DNA of 64,000 nucleotides from Planctomycetota bacterium (GTDB lineage: Bacteria; Planctomycetota; Planctomycetia; Pirellulales; Pirellulaceae): positions 1 to 64,000 of the forward strand of contig JAJRVM010000074.1 of assembly GCA_024277285.1 (NCBI GenBank), in the 5' to 3' direction. Under the pieces are notes generated by a model. That model was not told the DNA's origin. It saw only the letters and a list, made by a program, of their open reading frames with translations, and ran no database searches. The stretch's first letter is position 1. Each line of letters starts with the position of its first letter. The translations under genes and the position numbers were made by a program. Below, in pieces: positions 8,997 to 17,552 of this stretch.

Positions 8997-10739
8997 CTAA
9001 TACTGCCACCAACCGGCATTAACACCGAGTTCAAACAACCAAGGTTGCGACCAGGGGTTCGCGGCGGCATAGGTTGCCGAAAAAACGCTGATGACCAACA
9101 AGGTCAGCGCGATGCCGCGTCCCCACTTGCTGGCGAGCAACCGTTCTGCTGCGGGAACCAGGCAGAGCAGCCAGAGTGGAGTGAACCAGAACATCCAGCG
9201 AAAGCCGCAGCAAACGCCGCCGTAGTTGCGATCGATCTCAGGGCGGCTGATGTAGAACGCCAAACAAACGACACTCAACGCAACCACCATCACGGCAAGC
9301 AAGCGCCAGACCGTCCGGTGGTCTTTCAACAACAGCACGACCCCTGCGGCTGCCAACAGCCAGATAGGGGTGAGCGAAAAAACACCGCGGTGTCCCACCA
9401 GCACGTGCAGCGCATAGACTGCGCGCGACGCTTCGCCTCGATCGACGCCCTGCCGGTTGGTCTTCCAATACGATCCCGGATAGTCGTACCAGTTGTTCCA
9501 ACGCCGAATCTCGATCGTATCGTCGCTCTGCGCGGCGGCACTCATGACCAACGCGAACCGTTTCTGTCCCACTCGATCCCACAAGACCCAACGTTTCTCG
9601 GGTTGGTCGACCAACACGATCGCCTGTTGTGATAACTTGACATCCGCCCCCTGCAACGCATCACGCAGCGGACTGGGCAATACCTCACGATCCAACAGAT
9701 CGGCCACGTCGCGGTGCACGGTGGCAATAATGGCACCGTCACTACGGTGCGCATAAGCCGGCACGATGGTCCCGTGCGCCAGGTAGTTCGTGCCAAAGAA
9801 GCCGGCACCGACCAACAGGGCCGCAGGGGCGAAGGCCAACACGGTTTGTCGCGGCGATTTCCACACCACCACAATCGCCACACAGGCGAAGAACGACAGC
9901 GCCGGCAACTCGTTCGCAGCTGCAAACGCGCTGCACAACCCGGCGCCTGCAAAGTACCACCATCCTTTCGCTCCCAGCGCGATGTGCATCATTAATGCCG
10001 TGGCCAGCAACACCGCAATCGCAGCAACCGTGTGATTGTTGATGGTAACCGCAAACGTCGTCAGAAACGTTCCCCACGTAGCCGCAGCCAGCGCGTAAAT
10101 CGCTGCCATGGAGTTGGTCGTCAGGTGATCGATCAATCGCCAAAGCACCAAGAAATAGACCAGCAAAGGCAGCACGTTGGTAATGACGATCATCAACCGC
10201 ATAACCAGGAACGGGTCGTCTCCCAATGTCGCGCCGGTCAAACTGCGGATTACCCAATACTCGCCCGCCAGCAGTGTCGGCAGCAACGTTGGTTTGCTCG
10301 AGTAATAGTGCTCCTTGCCATCCAGCCCTCGGTGCCGAACCATATCGATACTCTTCCAGTACCTCCGTTGCGTCTCTGGGTGCTTGATCTTCACCAGCCG
10401 GTCGATGACATAGCTGTTGTCCTCGACCAGGGTGCGCACCGTGCACCACCGACTGCGATCGTTGGCGCTCAGCATCGGCGTCTCGCCGGTCGTCGCGTTG
10501 ACAACCGCAATGCGTCCCACCATCGCGGCTGCGCTGGTGGCGATCAGCAACAACACGGCCCATCGATAAAGGCTCGTGCCCCCATCATCGCCAGGCATTG
10601 CCATTGACGACGGTGCCATTGACGACGGTGCCATTGACGACGGTGCCACGGACGATGGCGGCGCGGACGAACGCGATCGCGCGGACGCGGATTCTGGAGA
10701 CGGGTCTTTCGCGGATGGTGTTTCTGCAGGCATGGGCAT
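8997..10739 (-). CDS. Multi-spanning membrane protein, probable GT-C type glycosyltransferase
   Basis: The product is 580 residues with about ten membrane segments from residue 58 on, including RWAVLLLIATSAAAMVGRIA and VLPLLVYFLVLW. A large non-membrane loop at about 330-420 is rich in charged and aromatic residues. This architecture resembles ArnT/PMT-like transferases that move sugars from polyprenyl phosphate, which fits the GT2 and YbhN-like genes just upstream on the same strand, but no diagnostic Asp/Glu motif is certain. The first 50 residues are Ser/Pro/Ala-rich and include an APSSM repeat encoded by a 15-bp tandem repeat. A later start (for example at MAMPGDD) is possible, as no clear ribosome-binding site precedes 10739. 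Confidence 0.6.
   Translation of the reverse strand: MPMPAETPSAKDPSPESASARSRSSAPPSSVAPSSMAPSSMAPSSMAMPGDDGGTSLYRWAVLLLIATSAAAMVGRIAVVNATTGETPMLSANDRSRWCTVRTLVEDNSYVIDRLVKIKHPETQRRYWKSIDMVRHRGLDGKEHYYSSKPTLLPTLLAGEYWVIRSLTGATLGDDPFLVMRLMIVITNVLPLLVYFLVLWRLIDHLTTNSMAAIYALAAATWGTFLTTFAVTINNHTVAAIAVLLATALMMHIALGAKGWWYFAGAGLCSAFAAANELPALSFFACVAIVVVWKSPRQTVLAFAPAALLVGAGFFGTNYLAHGTIVPAYAHRSDGAIIATVHRDVADLLDREVLPSPLRDALQGADVKLSQQAIVLVDQPEKRWVLWDRVGQKRFALVMSAAAQSDDTIEIRRWNNWYDYPGSYWKTNRQGVDRGEASRAVYALHVLVGHRGVFSLTPIWLLAAAGVVLLLKDHRTVWRLLAVMVVALSVVCLAFYISRPEIDRNYGGVCCGFRWMFWFTPLWLLCLVPAAERLLASKWGRGIALTLLVISVFSATYAAANPWSQPWLFELGVNAGWWQY
10601..10660. repeat. 15-bp tandem repeat, three perfect units plus one degenerate
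   Basis: The unit CCATTGACGACGGTG is at 10601-10615, 10616-10630 and 10631-10645, with a diverged unit at 10646-10660. Read on the minus strand it encodes the APSSM repeats of the membrane protein's N-terminus. Confidence 0.9.
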
Positions 10740-11066
10740 ACTATCGAACAGTCAAGGTTACCATGGTATCGTCGAGTTTCAGGTCAATTTCTACTACGCG
10801 CGGGGCTGGGCAAACCGAAGGATACGAGTCGGCAGTGTCAATGCCGGACACGCTCGGGCACGCCCGGTCAGGAATGACAAGATCCTGGCGCCCAACTGTA
10901 CTACAGCCGCGCAAGCGATTCGAGTCCAGGATGTGAAACAGTTCGGCATGGCGGTAGCTCGCAAGGTATTTCGGTAATCGATTCCAGACAGGATGTCGGC
11001 ACGCGGCGTTTTCGCTAAACCGCCAACCAACGCAACGGCACACTCGATTTCTAATCTGCCCCCCAT
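10740..11066. other. Gap upstream of the GT-C-like gene
   Basis: The 327 bases between two minus-strand genes show no credible gene, hairpin or repeat. It probably carries the promoter of the downstream membrane protein. Confidence 0.45.
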
Positions 11067-12038
11067 CTAATCTGGCGCCCCATCACCCACTCGTTTCTTC
11101 ACGGAGTAGTTCTTTCGGTCCTTGCCCATATGCGCGGTGATCAGTTCGGCCAGGAACCCGATGGCCATGAACTGAGCGCCGAGCAACAGGGCAACCATCG
11201 AGTAATAGAACACGGCGCGCTCGTGCAGGTGCAGCACCTCCATCGAGTCAACCAAGCGCGACGCCATCCACCACCCGGTGAGCAACGTGATGCCGAATGA
11301 CCCGAGTGTGAAACAGAGCAAACCGATCGAGCCAAGCAAATGCTGCGGACGTTGGCCAAAATCGGTCAAGAACGACACGGTCAACAGATCAAGAAACCCC
11401 TTGACGATACGCGTCACTCCGTACTTCGAATGCCCAAATTCACGGGCACGGTGATTGACCACCACTTCGCCAACTTTCCAGCCACGTGACGCGGCCAGAA
11501 CGGGAATGAAGCGATGCATTTCGCCATACAAGTGCACTTCCTTGACGACGCCACCACGATAACACTTGAAGCCGCAATTATGGTCATGCAGACGCACACC
11601 CGTCATCACTCCGACCAACCAGTTGAAGACGCGTGAAGGTCCCACTTTGTGCCACGGGTCGTGCCGCACTTTCTTCCATCCACTGACAACGTCCAAACCT
11701 TGATCCAGCTGCTCCAGAAATCGAGGGATCTCGCGCGGGTCGTCCTGCAGATCAGCGTCCATGGTAAAGACAATCACACCGCGGGCCGCTTTGAACCCCG
11801 CACTCAATGCGGCCGCTTTACCAAAATTACGTCGGAACTGGATGCCACGCACACGTCGGTCCGACACAGCCAATCGCTCGATGACCGACCAGGACGCATC
11901 GGTCGAGCCATCATCGATGAACAGGATCTCCAGATCGTAGTCGTGCGCTGACGCCACATCCGTCAATTCGGCGTGGAGCTTATCGAGACTCTCGTGTTCG
12001 TTGAAGACCGGGATCACAATCGACATCAAGTCTGACAT
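11067..12038 (-). CDS. GT2 family polyprenyl-phosphate sugar transferase (GtrB/DPM1-like)
   Basis: The product is 323 residues from ATG 12038. A TTG start 18 bases upstream is also possible, and neither has a strong ribosome-binding site. The GT-A fold motifs are clear: SIVIPVFNEHESL at 6-18, IDDGS at 41-45 and DADLQDD at 94-100, followed by the family's FNWLVG and HNCGFKCYRGG segments. Two C-terminal membrane helices (about 230-255 and 270-295) anchor it. Such enzymes move a sugar from a nucleotide donor to polyprenyl phosphate on the cytoplasmic side. The adjacent YbhN-like and GT-C-like genes fit a lipid-linked sugar route, an inference from context. Confidence 0.9.
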   Translation of the reverse strand: MSDLMSIVIPVFNEHESLDKLHAELTDVASAHDYDLEILFIDDGSTDASWSVIERLAVSDRRVRGIQFRRNFGKAAALSAGFKAARGVIVFTMDADLQDDPREIPRFLEQLDQGLDVVSGWKKVRHDPWHKVGPSRVFNWLVGVMTGVRLHDHNCGFKCYRGGVVKEVHLYGEMHRFIPVLAASRGWKVGEVVVNHRAREFGHSKYGVTRIVKGFLDLLTVSFLTDFGQRPQHLLGSIGLLCFTLGSFGITLLTGWWMASRLVDSMEVLHLHERAVFYYSMVALLLGAQFMAIGFLAELITAHMGKDRKNYSVKKRVGDGAPD

Positions 12039-12107
12039 GGTAACTTTCGCCGCCAAGTGGTAGGAGTTTCTGGAAGGTTCCCGTTTCAGGTCTAGACATG
12101 CTGCCCG

Positions 12108-12143
12108 CCATGACAGCGCTGCTCGGCAAGACAGTGCTGCCCC
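12108..12143. repeat. Degenerate 18-bp tandem duplication
   Basis: CGCCATGACAGCGCTGCT and CGGCAAGACAGTGCTGCC are adjacent and differ at four positions. They lie in the short spacer between the GT2 and YbhN-like genes. Confidence 0.5.
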
Positions 12144-12173
12144 GGGGTGACCGTGTTACCCGGCATGACGGGC

Positions 12174-13220
12174 CTACATGGGGAGTGCATCTTCGTCTGC
12201 CTTGGCGCGTCGTCGCCACAGGACATCCATGTACAGGATACCCGATACGAGCAGCTCGGACAGCAACCAGACCAAACGGAGCAGGATCGCCGAGGCCAAT
12301 GCCACTTCGACACCATAGCGAGGGGCCAGCAACTCGACCAGAATCCAGTCGCGCACGCCCAAACCGCCAGGGATCAACGACAGAAACCCGGCAACCATGG
12401 CCAGCGCAACAGTGGCGGTCAACAGCCAAATATCACCAAGCGGCGCGGCAACGCCTGGCACCGATTCGAGCGTCGCCCACAGACTAAGCCCAAGCAGCAG
12501 CCAACCGACACTGACCGATACCCAACCCGTGGCCATCAGGCGATAGTCAACACCGGTAATCGCCGATTCGATCTGTGGATTGGCTTTCTGTACGCGCAGC
12601 ATGCGAACCACTCGACGAAAAATGGGGGGCAACGTCGGCACCCCCGAACCAATCATCAGGCCAATGGCCAGCAGTTTCAACCAGCCGTTGTCGCTAATCA
12701 GCACCAGGATCACCGCCGATACGAACGCACCGACCGCCATCATCGTCAACGTTTCCACGAAAACACTGGTCGCCGCCACGGTCTTGTTGACCCGGTCGCT
12801 ACACACCAAGCCGGTACGCAAGACGACCACCATCGCCTTGCCCGGCACATACTTGCCCAAATGGCCAATCCAGAAAGCCGGCAACGACTCACGCCACCGG
12901 GGGCGTTGGCCCATGGCTTGCAACGTGCGGTGCCAGAAAACCCAACAGGGGACAAGGCCGGCGATGTAGAACAGCCCCGCAACCAACATCCACTTGCCGT
13001 CAATGTTCTGCCATGCCAGACCATGGCTCAGCAACTGGTCGCCGCCCTTGGCGAAGGTCCGCCAAATGCCACCGGCCACCAGGCTCAACACCACCACTCG
13101 CACAAGTAGCTTCACGATCCGCGCGCTACGCCGCCCCTTGGGCTTGTCAACGTTCGTGGATTCCACCGAATCGTTCGTCACGTGTCTTGCGTCCGTTGCG
13201 AGTGTGGGCCTCGCCAGCAC
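12174..13220 (-). CDS. YbhN / lysylphosphatidylglycerol synthase transmembrane-region family protein
   Basis: The product is 348 residues from a GTG at 13220. A second GTG lies 14 codons in. About eight membrane segments are visible after a basic N-terminus. The family core includes the segment AFWIGHLGKYVPGKAMVVV and the PGGLGVRDWILVELL region, which matches the conserved GG-R-E/D loop of the LPG_synthase_TM domain. There is no C-terminal aminoacyl-transferase domain, so it is not a complete MprF. Stand-alone members are linked to glycolipid handling. It is immediately upstream of the GT2 gene on the same strand. Confidence 0.8.
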   Translation of the reverse strand: MLARPTLATDARHVTNDSVESTNVDKPKGRRSARIVKLLVRVVVLSLVAGGIWRTFAKGGDQLLSHGLAWQNIDGKWMLVAGLFYIAGLVPCWVFWHRTLQAMGQRPRWRESLPAFWIGHLGKYVPGKAMVVVLRTGLVCSDRVNKTVAATSVFVETLTMMAVGAFVSAVILVLISDNGWLKLLAIGLMIGSGVPTLPPIFRRVVRMLRVQKANPQIESAITGVDYRLMATGWVSVSVGWLLLGLSLWATLESVPGVAAPLGDIWLLTATVALAMVAGFLSLIPGGLGVRDWILVELLAPRYGVEVALASAILLRLVWLLSELLVSGILYMDVLWRRRAKADEDALPM

Positions 13221-13796
13221 GTCAAGTGTGGAAAGGTCCCGAGTCCAAGACCAGGAAACAATTTCGCCATCCGCAGCGGGACTTGTATGGAGGTTTGGCG
13301 TTGAAGCTCTGCTGCTTGCGGAGCGTCCTCAACAGCCTCGTGCGGTCAGTGCTGCAGTTTATCGCTGGAAGCGCGTGTAGCTTACCCGTCTTACTTACCC
13401 ATGAGACAAGCCTTTGGGCGTCTCTTCAAAGCACCATGCTTCGCTGGTTACCAACCTCTGATACGAATTCTCCTATGCGAGATTTGGTTCCGATCATAAC
13501 ACGGTCGTCGGCGACCACCAAACCCGAAACTCCCGATGCCAACAGACGCCTGATGGCCGAGAGGTGATTTGACGGTTCGCGCGGCACAGGGTACAGGGCA
13601 CAGAAGTCGTGCTGCTCGAACGCCAACCACAGCCACAACTCAACTCGTCAGCATACGTTCAGCAAACCTGGTACCGAAGCACGGTTTGGTTCCGCCCACG
13701 CGTGGTCTAGAATGTGCCTCTTGAAATCGCTTCTTCCAGCACGACTGGATTGGCCGCCACGGAATACCCGCCCTCCATTTGCCGAGGAATTGCCGA
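13221..13796. other. Divergent intergenic region
   Basis: 576 bases between the minus-strand YbhN-like gene and the plus-strand AI-2E gene. Nothing but short chance frames was seen. It should hold both promoters. Confidence 0.5.
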
Positions 13797-15185
13797 ATGT
13801 CTCGCATGGTCTCCTTTTTCGCATTGATCGCGACGATCGCCGCGATCGGGTTTTTGTTCTTCCGCGTCATGGCCCCGTTCCTGCTGCCATTATTCCTGGC
13901 GGCGTTGCTGGTCGTGATCTTCCACCCGGTTCACGAGCGAATTTTGGTGCGTTGCCAGGGCCGACGCCGCGTGGCGTCCGCACTGACGACGACACTGATT
14001 CTGTGCATCGTCATGATCCCTTTCCTGGGGATCGTCATCATGGCGGCCGCCGAAGGCAGTGCCATGATCGCGCGTCAAAACCCGAACGAATTGCGCGCGA
14101 AAATCGCTCACGCACGCGACCGTTTCGATCTGTTGAAGATGCCGCACGCGCGGCAGTTGCGCACCACGGAAGAGGCGTTCACCGCATTGGTCGTCAGCGC
14201 CGAGGATTTTACACCCGAGTATTCTCGTTCAACCATCCCCGGTGTGGTCGAGCAGCTTTCCGAACTCCGATCACGCTATACCGTCACTACCGAAGGAACC
14301 GCGCCCAAGTTCGACGCCATCCGCAACACTCTCAAACAAGCGTTGCTGGAAGGGGACGAAGCACTGACACCCTCGGAATATCGCGACTCGATTCGGCATG
14401 CCCAAGCTGAATTCCACGACTTGAAAATCGAATTGCTCGGTGGCGACTTCAAAGCATGGATCAAGGAACTGGTGAATCCCACCGAGGAAGACCTGCAAAA
14501 GACGCTGCGTGAGGTGCTTGAGAACACCAAGGGACTGCTTTTCTCCATCGGCGGCCGGACGACCGCCATGTTCGGCCGGCTGGTCATCGGCCTGGTCATC
14601 ATGTCGGTGTCGATGTATTTTTTTCTGTTTGACGGACCGGAAATGGTCGACACCATCATGCGGCTCTCGCCGTTGGACGACCGGTACGAACATGAATTGC
14701 TGGCCGATTTTACGAACGTCAGCCGAGCCGTCGTGTTAGCGACGTTGCTGTCAGCCGCCGCCCAAGGAATCTTGGCCGGCTTCGGCTTTTATCTGGCCGG
14801 GTTCCATAGCGTTGTATTGCTGATGCTGCTGACCGGACTCCTGGCCATGGTCCCGTTCGTCGGTGCCGCCGCAGTCTGGCTCCCCGCCGCGCTGTGGCTG
14901 TACTTTATCGAAGAACGTACTGGCGTGGCCATCATGCTGGCGATCTACGGAATGGCCATCATTTCCAGCATCGATAATCTCATCAAACCCCTGATATTGC
15001 ATGGAAAATCACGCTTGCATCCGTTACTCGCCTTGCTGAGCGTGCTCGGTGGCGTCAATGCGCTGGGCCCGATCGGCATCCTCGTCGGACCGATGTCGGT
15101 CGCGTTCCTGCAAACGTCCTTGAATATTTTGCATCGCGAATTGAGCCAATTCGACCGGGAACGAAACCGCCAACCGGTCGCATAG
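13797..15185 (+). CDS. AI-2E family (PerM-like) transporter
   Basis: The product is 462 residues. ATG 13797 has CGAGGAAT 7 bases upstream. The N-terminal three helices and the C-terminal block (TTAMFGRLVIGLVIMSVSMYFFLFDG onward, with GLLAMVPFVGAAAVWLPAALWLY and IDNLIKPLILHGKS) follow the AI-2E/PerM pattern of eight helices. A long soluble segment of about 150 residues (about 90-240) sits between them, larger than in many relatives. The family exports small solutes or acts as an ion antiporter. The substrate here is unknown. Confidence 0.9.
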   Translation: MSRMVSFFALIATIAAIGFLFFRVMAPFLLPLFLAALLVVIFHPVHERILVRCQGRRRVASALTTTLILCIVMIPFLGIVIMAAAEGSAMIARQNPNELRAKIAHARDRFDLLKMPHARQLRTTEEAFTALVVSAEDFTPEYSRSTIPGVVEQLSELRSRYTVTTEGTAPKFDAIRNTLKQALLEGDEALTPSEYRDSIRHAQAEFHDLKIELLGGDFKAWIKELVNPTEEDLQKTLREVLENTKGLLFSIGGRTTAMFGRLVIGLVIMSVSMYFFLFDGPEMVDTIMRLSPLDDRYEHELLADFTNVSRAVVLATLLSAAAQGILAGFGFYLAGFHSVVLLMLLTGLLAMVPFVGAAAVWLPAALWLYFIEERTGVAIMLAIYGMAIISSIDNLIKPLILHGKSRLHPLLALLSVLGGVNALGPIGILVGPMSVAFLQTSLNILHRELSQFDRERNRQPVA

Positions 15186-15769
15186 CGAATGACACGACTC
15201 GTTGAACTAAGTCGAGCCCATGCCACGGGCACCTCCGGTCTGGACCCGTACGATCGGTTGGCTGCGCCAGACGCTCGGCTGCTGAAACCACGGGACTGCC
15301 AAGACGTCCCTATTCTGTAACCATTGGGCCATTGGCCGACGCACCGGTCTCGGTCCGAATTGACGCGTGCAACGTCCGACTAACCCTAGACGGCGGCCTG
15401 GGGTGCAACGCGATCCACCGAGTGTTTTTCTTTGCCCACGATCTTCTTTGCCGTTTCCTGCCGTCTTGAGTTTCCTGTCGTATTGAAATGGACGGCGGTC
15501 TGCGTGTTCCCTTTGGACGGCGAGGCAAACGGCGGAACATAGATTGGGATGCCAGCGTCGATTAGGACGGGTACGTGTGCCCGTTCCTGCGAGGAAATCG
15601 AACCTTGCACGACAGATACCCCTATTTAACGCCGTCCAACACAGCGTCGGCATAGCACCCAGTTTACCAGGACAAATCTTTGTCGCTTGTTTTCTCTTTA
15701 CGCCGAGGGCCAATCCCGGTTACCATAGCGCCCCGAATAGCCCAGACTCTCCTTCACAGCGAGCACGCC
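15186..15769. other. Intergenic region holding the left family B repeat
   Basis: Apart from the repeat there is no supported gene. A 168-codon minus-strand frame (15207-15713) reads through the repeat and has no ribosome-binding site or family features. Confidence 0.5.
15347..15452 (-). repeat. Inverted dispersed repeat family B, left copy
   Basis: Read on the minus strand it contains GGGCAAAGAA, CTCGGTGGATCGCGTTGC, GCCGCCGTCTA and CGCGTCAATTCGGACC. The same blocks in the same order are on the plus strand at 17337-17432. The two copies bracket the proline-rich protein gene in opposite orientations. The TTCTTTGCCC-containing edge (15428-15452) also resembles 17192-17216. Confidence 0.7.
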
Positions 15770-16987
15770 ATGAACGGAATCGCGGTCCTCGTATCACTTG
15801 CTGCTATCGGCGTCGACTACGGTTGGCAGCCATCGGCCGATGGTCAGCTGGAATACATTGTCCAAATTGAACCCGCCCTACTGCAGGACATGAAGAACGG
15901 TCAGGAGATCGTCAGCGAGATCCTGCCCGAAGCGCGCAACGTGCGCCGGTTCCGCATCCGTGTCGGCAGCGGACCGGTCCCGCGAATCAGCCTTCTGCAA
16001 AACGGCACTACGCCGCGCAGCTTGGTGACGCCCAATGGCGCCAGTCCGGGAAGCGGAGCCAGCGGTCATGGCGGTACATCGGTGATGCCGCCGCCGAACA
16101 ATTGGGGGGCCTCTTCACGTTCCCCCGCCCATGGCGCCTCGGGCGCGGCCGGTGGACAGATCACATTGCCCCCACCGCCACTACTCGGTTCGGATGGAAA
16201 AGCCAGCGTTCTGGTACAACCCGGCAACAACCCCGCGTTCAGCACATCGGCCGCTGGCAACCCAGCACCTGGCAACCCAGCACTCGGCAATTCGGTGGTG
16301 CCTCCAGGTTCGTCGGGCCACACTCACACGTCGGCCCCTGGCGGCAGCGGTAGTCGCTCGGTCTTGCCCCCGCCCCCTGCCGGCCATTCGCACGACCCGT
16401 CCAGTTTCACTCCCAGCACGACGCCCAAGTCAGGCGCGCTGAATCTTGCACCCCCGCCAGGCGTCAGCAGCGGTGGGGGGTGGCCCTCGACAAACACGAC
16501 GCTTCCAAGAAACTCCCCAACGTCCAACATTACGCTGCCGCCTCCACCTGGCACAGCACCTGCTTCGCCACCTAGCGGTATCGGCGCGCCGCTACCGTCA
16601 AATATACCCGCAGTGCGTCCGGTACCCCCACCGAGTATCAACTCCGGAACGCCCGCGCCGATCCGCTTTGGCCAAACGGAGATCAAGCCACCTGCCACCG
16701 AGTCGGCAACGACACATGACACGACCCATTCGGTCGCGACCCAAAGCCCGGCTGGCACCCGACCGGTCGAAACGGATCTGCTGGCCGCCGGCGACAAACC
16801 AACGCTCTCCAAGAAAGAAGCCACCGAGCTGGCGCCGGCCAAACCGTGGCTGCCGCTCGTGCTCACGTCGCTGGCACTATTTGCCTCGTTGGCCGCCAAT
16901 GCCTACCTGGGCTGGGTCGCGCTGGGCATCTACCGACGCTACCGAGACATGGTCGACCAGCTGCATCAAGCGCAGGCCGCAGTATGA
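15770..16987 (+). CDS. Proline-rich membrane-anchored protein, planctomycete-type, function unknown
   Basis: The product is 405 residues from ATG 15770, with only a weak ribosome-binding site. A short conserved-looking N-terminal domain (about 1-80) contains GWQPSADGQLEYIVQIEP and FRIRVGSGPVPR, and has no clear signal peptide. A long low-complexity linker (about 85-330) is rich in Pro, Ser, Gly and Thr, with PPPP runs and NPA-P repeats. The protein ends with one membrane helix (about 363-385) and a charged tail. I recall similar N-terminal modules only from planctomycetes. The linker could span an envelope layer or bind partners. The gene stands alone between inverted copies of repeat family B. 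Confidence 0.65.
   Translation: MNGIAVLVSLAAIGVDYGWQPSADGQLEYIVQIEPALLQDMKNGQEIVSEILPEARNVRRFRIRVGSGPVPRISLLQNGTTPRSLVTPNGASPGSGASGHGGTSVMPPPNNWGASSRSPAHGASGAAGGQITLPPPPLLGSDGKASVLVQPGNNPAFSTSAAGNPAPGNPALGNSVVPPGSSGHTHTSAPGGSGSRSVLPPPPAGHSHDPSSFTPSTTPKSGALNLAPPPGVSSGGGWPSTNTTLPRNSPTSNITLPPPPGTAPASPPSGIGAPLPSNIPAVRPVPPPSINSGTPAPIRFGQTEIKPPATESATTHDTTHSVATQSPAGTRPVETDLLAAGDKPTLSKKEATELAPAKPWLPLVLTSLALFASLAANAYLGWVALGIYRRYRDMVDQLHQAQAAV
16254..16283 (+). repeat. 15-bp tandem duplication inside the proline-rich gene
   Basis: CTGGCAACCCAGCAC occurs at 16254-16268 and 16269-16283, followed by a decayed third unit. It adds five-residue repeats to the linker. Confidence 0.85.
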
Positions 16988-17021
16988 TGACGCTGTATGA
17001 TGACGCTGTATGATGACGCAG
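16983..17021. repeat. 13-bp tandem repeat spanning a stop codon
   Basis: TATGATGACGCTG lies at 16983-16995 and 16996-17008, with a third unit differing by one base at 17009-17021. The first unit contains the TGA stop of the proline-rich protein gene. Confidence 0.9.
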
Positions 17022-17191
17022 TGTAGTGCTGGTCTGATGAAGACGTGGGCGTTTGGTCAGCTGGACAGCGCCACTTAGCCGCTCAACCGAGGCTGCGCAA
17101 TGACGACACATCCAAGTGGGGCGCGCCGGCAGGTAGCTAGCAGTCGAAATCAGCCATCCTACGGGCAGATACGAGGCTGGTATCACACTTC

Positions 17192-17517
17192 TTCTTTGCC
17201 CGTCATTTTCTTTGCCCTCCCAGGAGAACAGCCAGCAGCCCCCCCAGCATTTGACGGGTCCACGCTACGAAATCGGTACCAATGGCGAAATCGGTACCAG
17301 TGGCGCGCTGCTTCCGCAGCGCAGCCGCTTTGTTCAAGGGCAAAGAAGAGCGCTCGGTGGATCGCGTTGCGCCCGGGCCGCCGTCTATCCGTATCCGAAC
17401 ACAGCGTGCGTCAATCCGGAACAAAAAACGTCGTATCGACCGCGAGAGCACGGCCGTAGAAACGGTTTTTCTAGCAGCCCAGAGGAAACAGCCCAGACGA
17501 AACAGCCCAGGGGAAAC
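17192..17517. repeat. Repeat-rich gap: family B right copy and two short tandem repeats
   Basis: 17337-17432 is the plus-strand copy of repeat family B. An 18-bp unit GAAATCGGTACCAATGGC is duplicated at 17269-17286 and 17287-17304 with one change. A 14-bp unit AGCCCAGAGGAAAC occurs three times with small changes at 17476-17517. The TTCTTTGCCC at 17192 and GGGCAAAGAA near 17340 are inverted relative to each other. No gene is supported between 16988 and 17552. Confidence 0.75.
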
Positions 17518-17552
17518 TCGAAGGAAATGTCAACCGAGTCATTGCTGATCTT

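Noticed and set aside
15207..15713. A 168-codon minus-strand gene
   Set aside because: It reads through repeat family B, has no ribosome-binding site and its composition is unlike the neighbouring genes.
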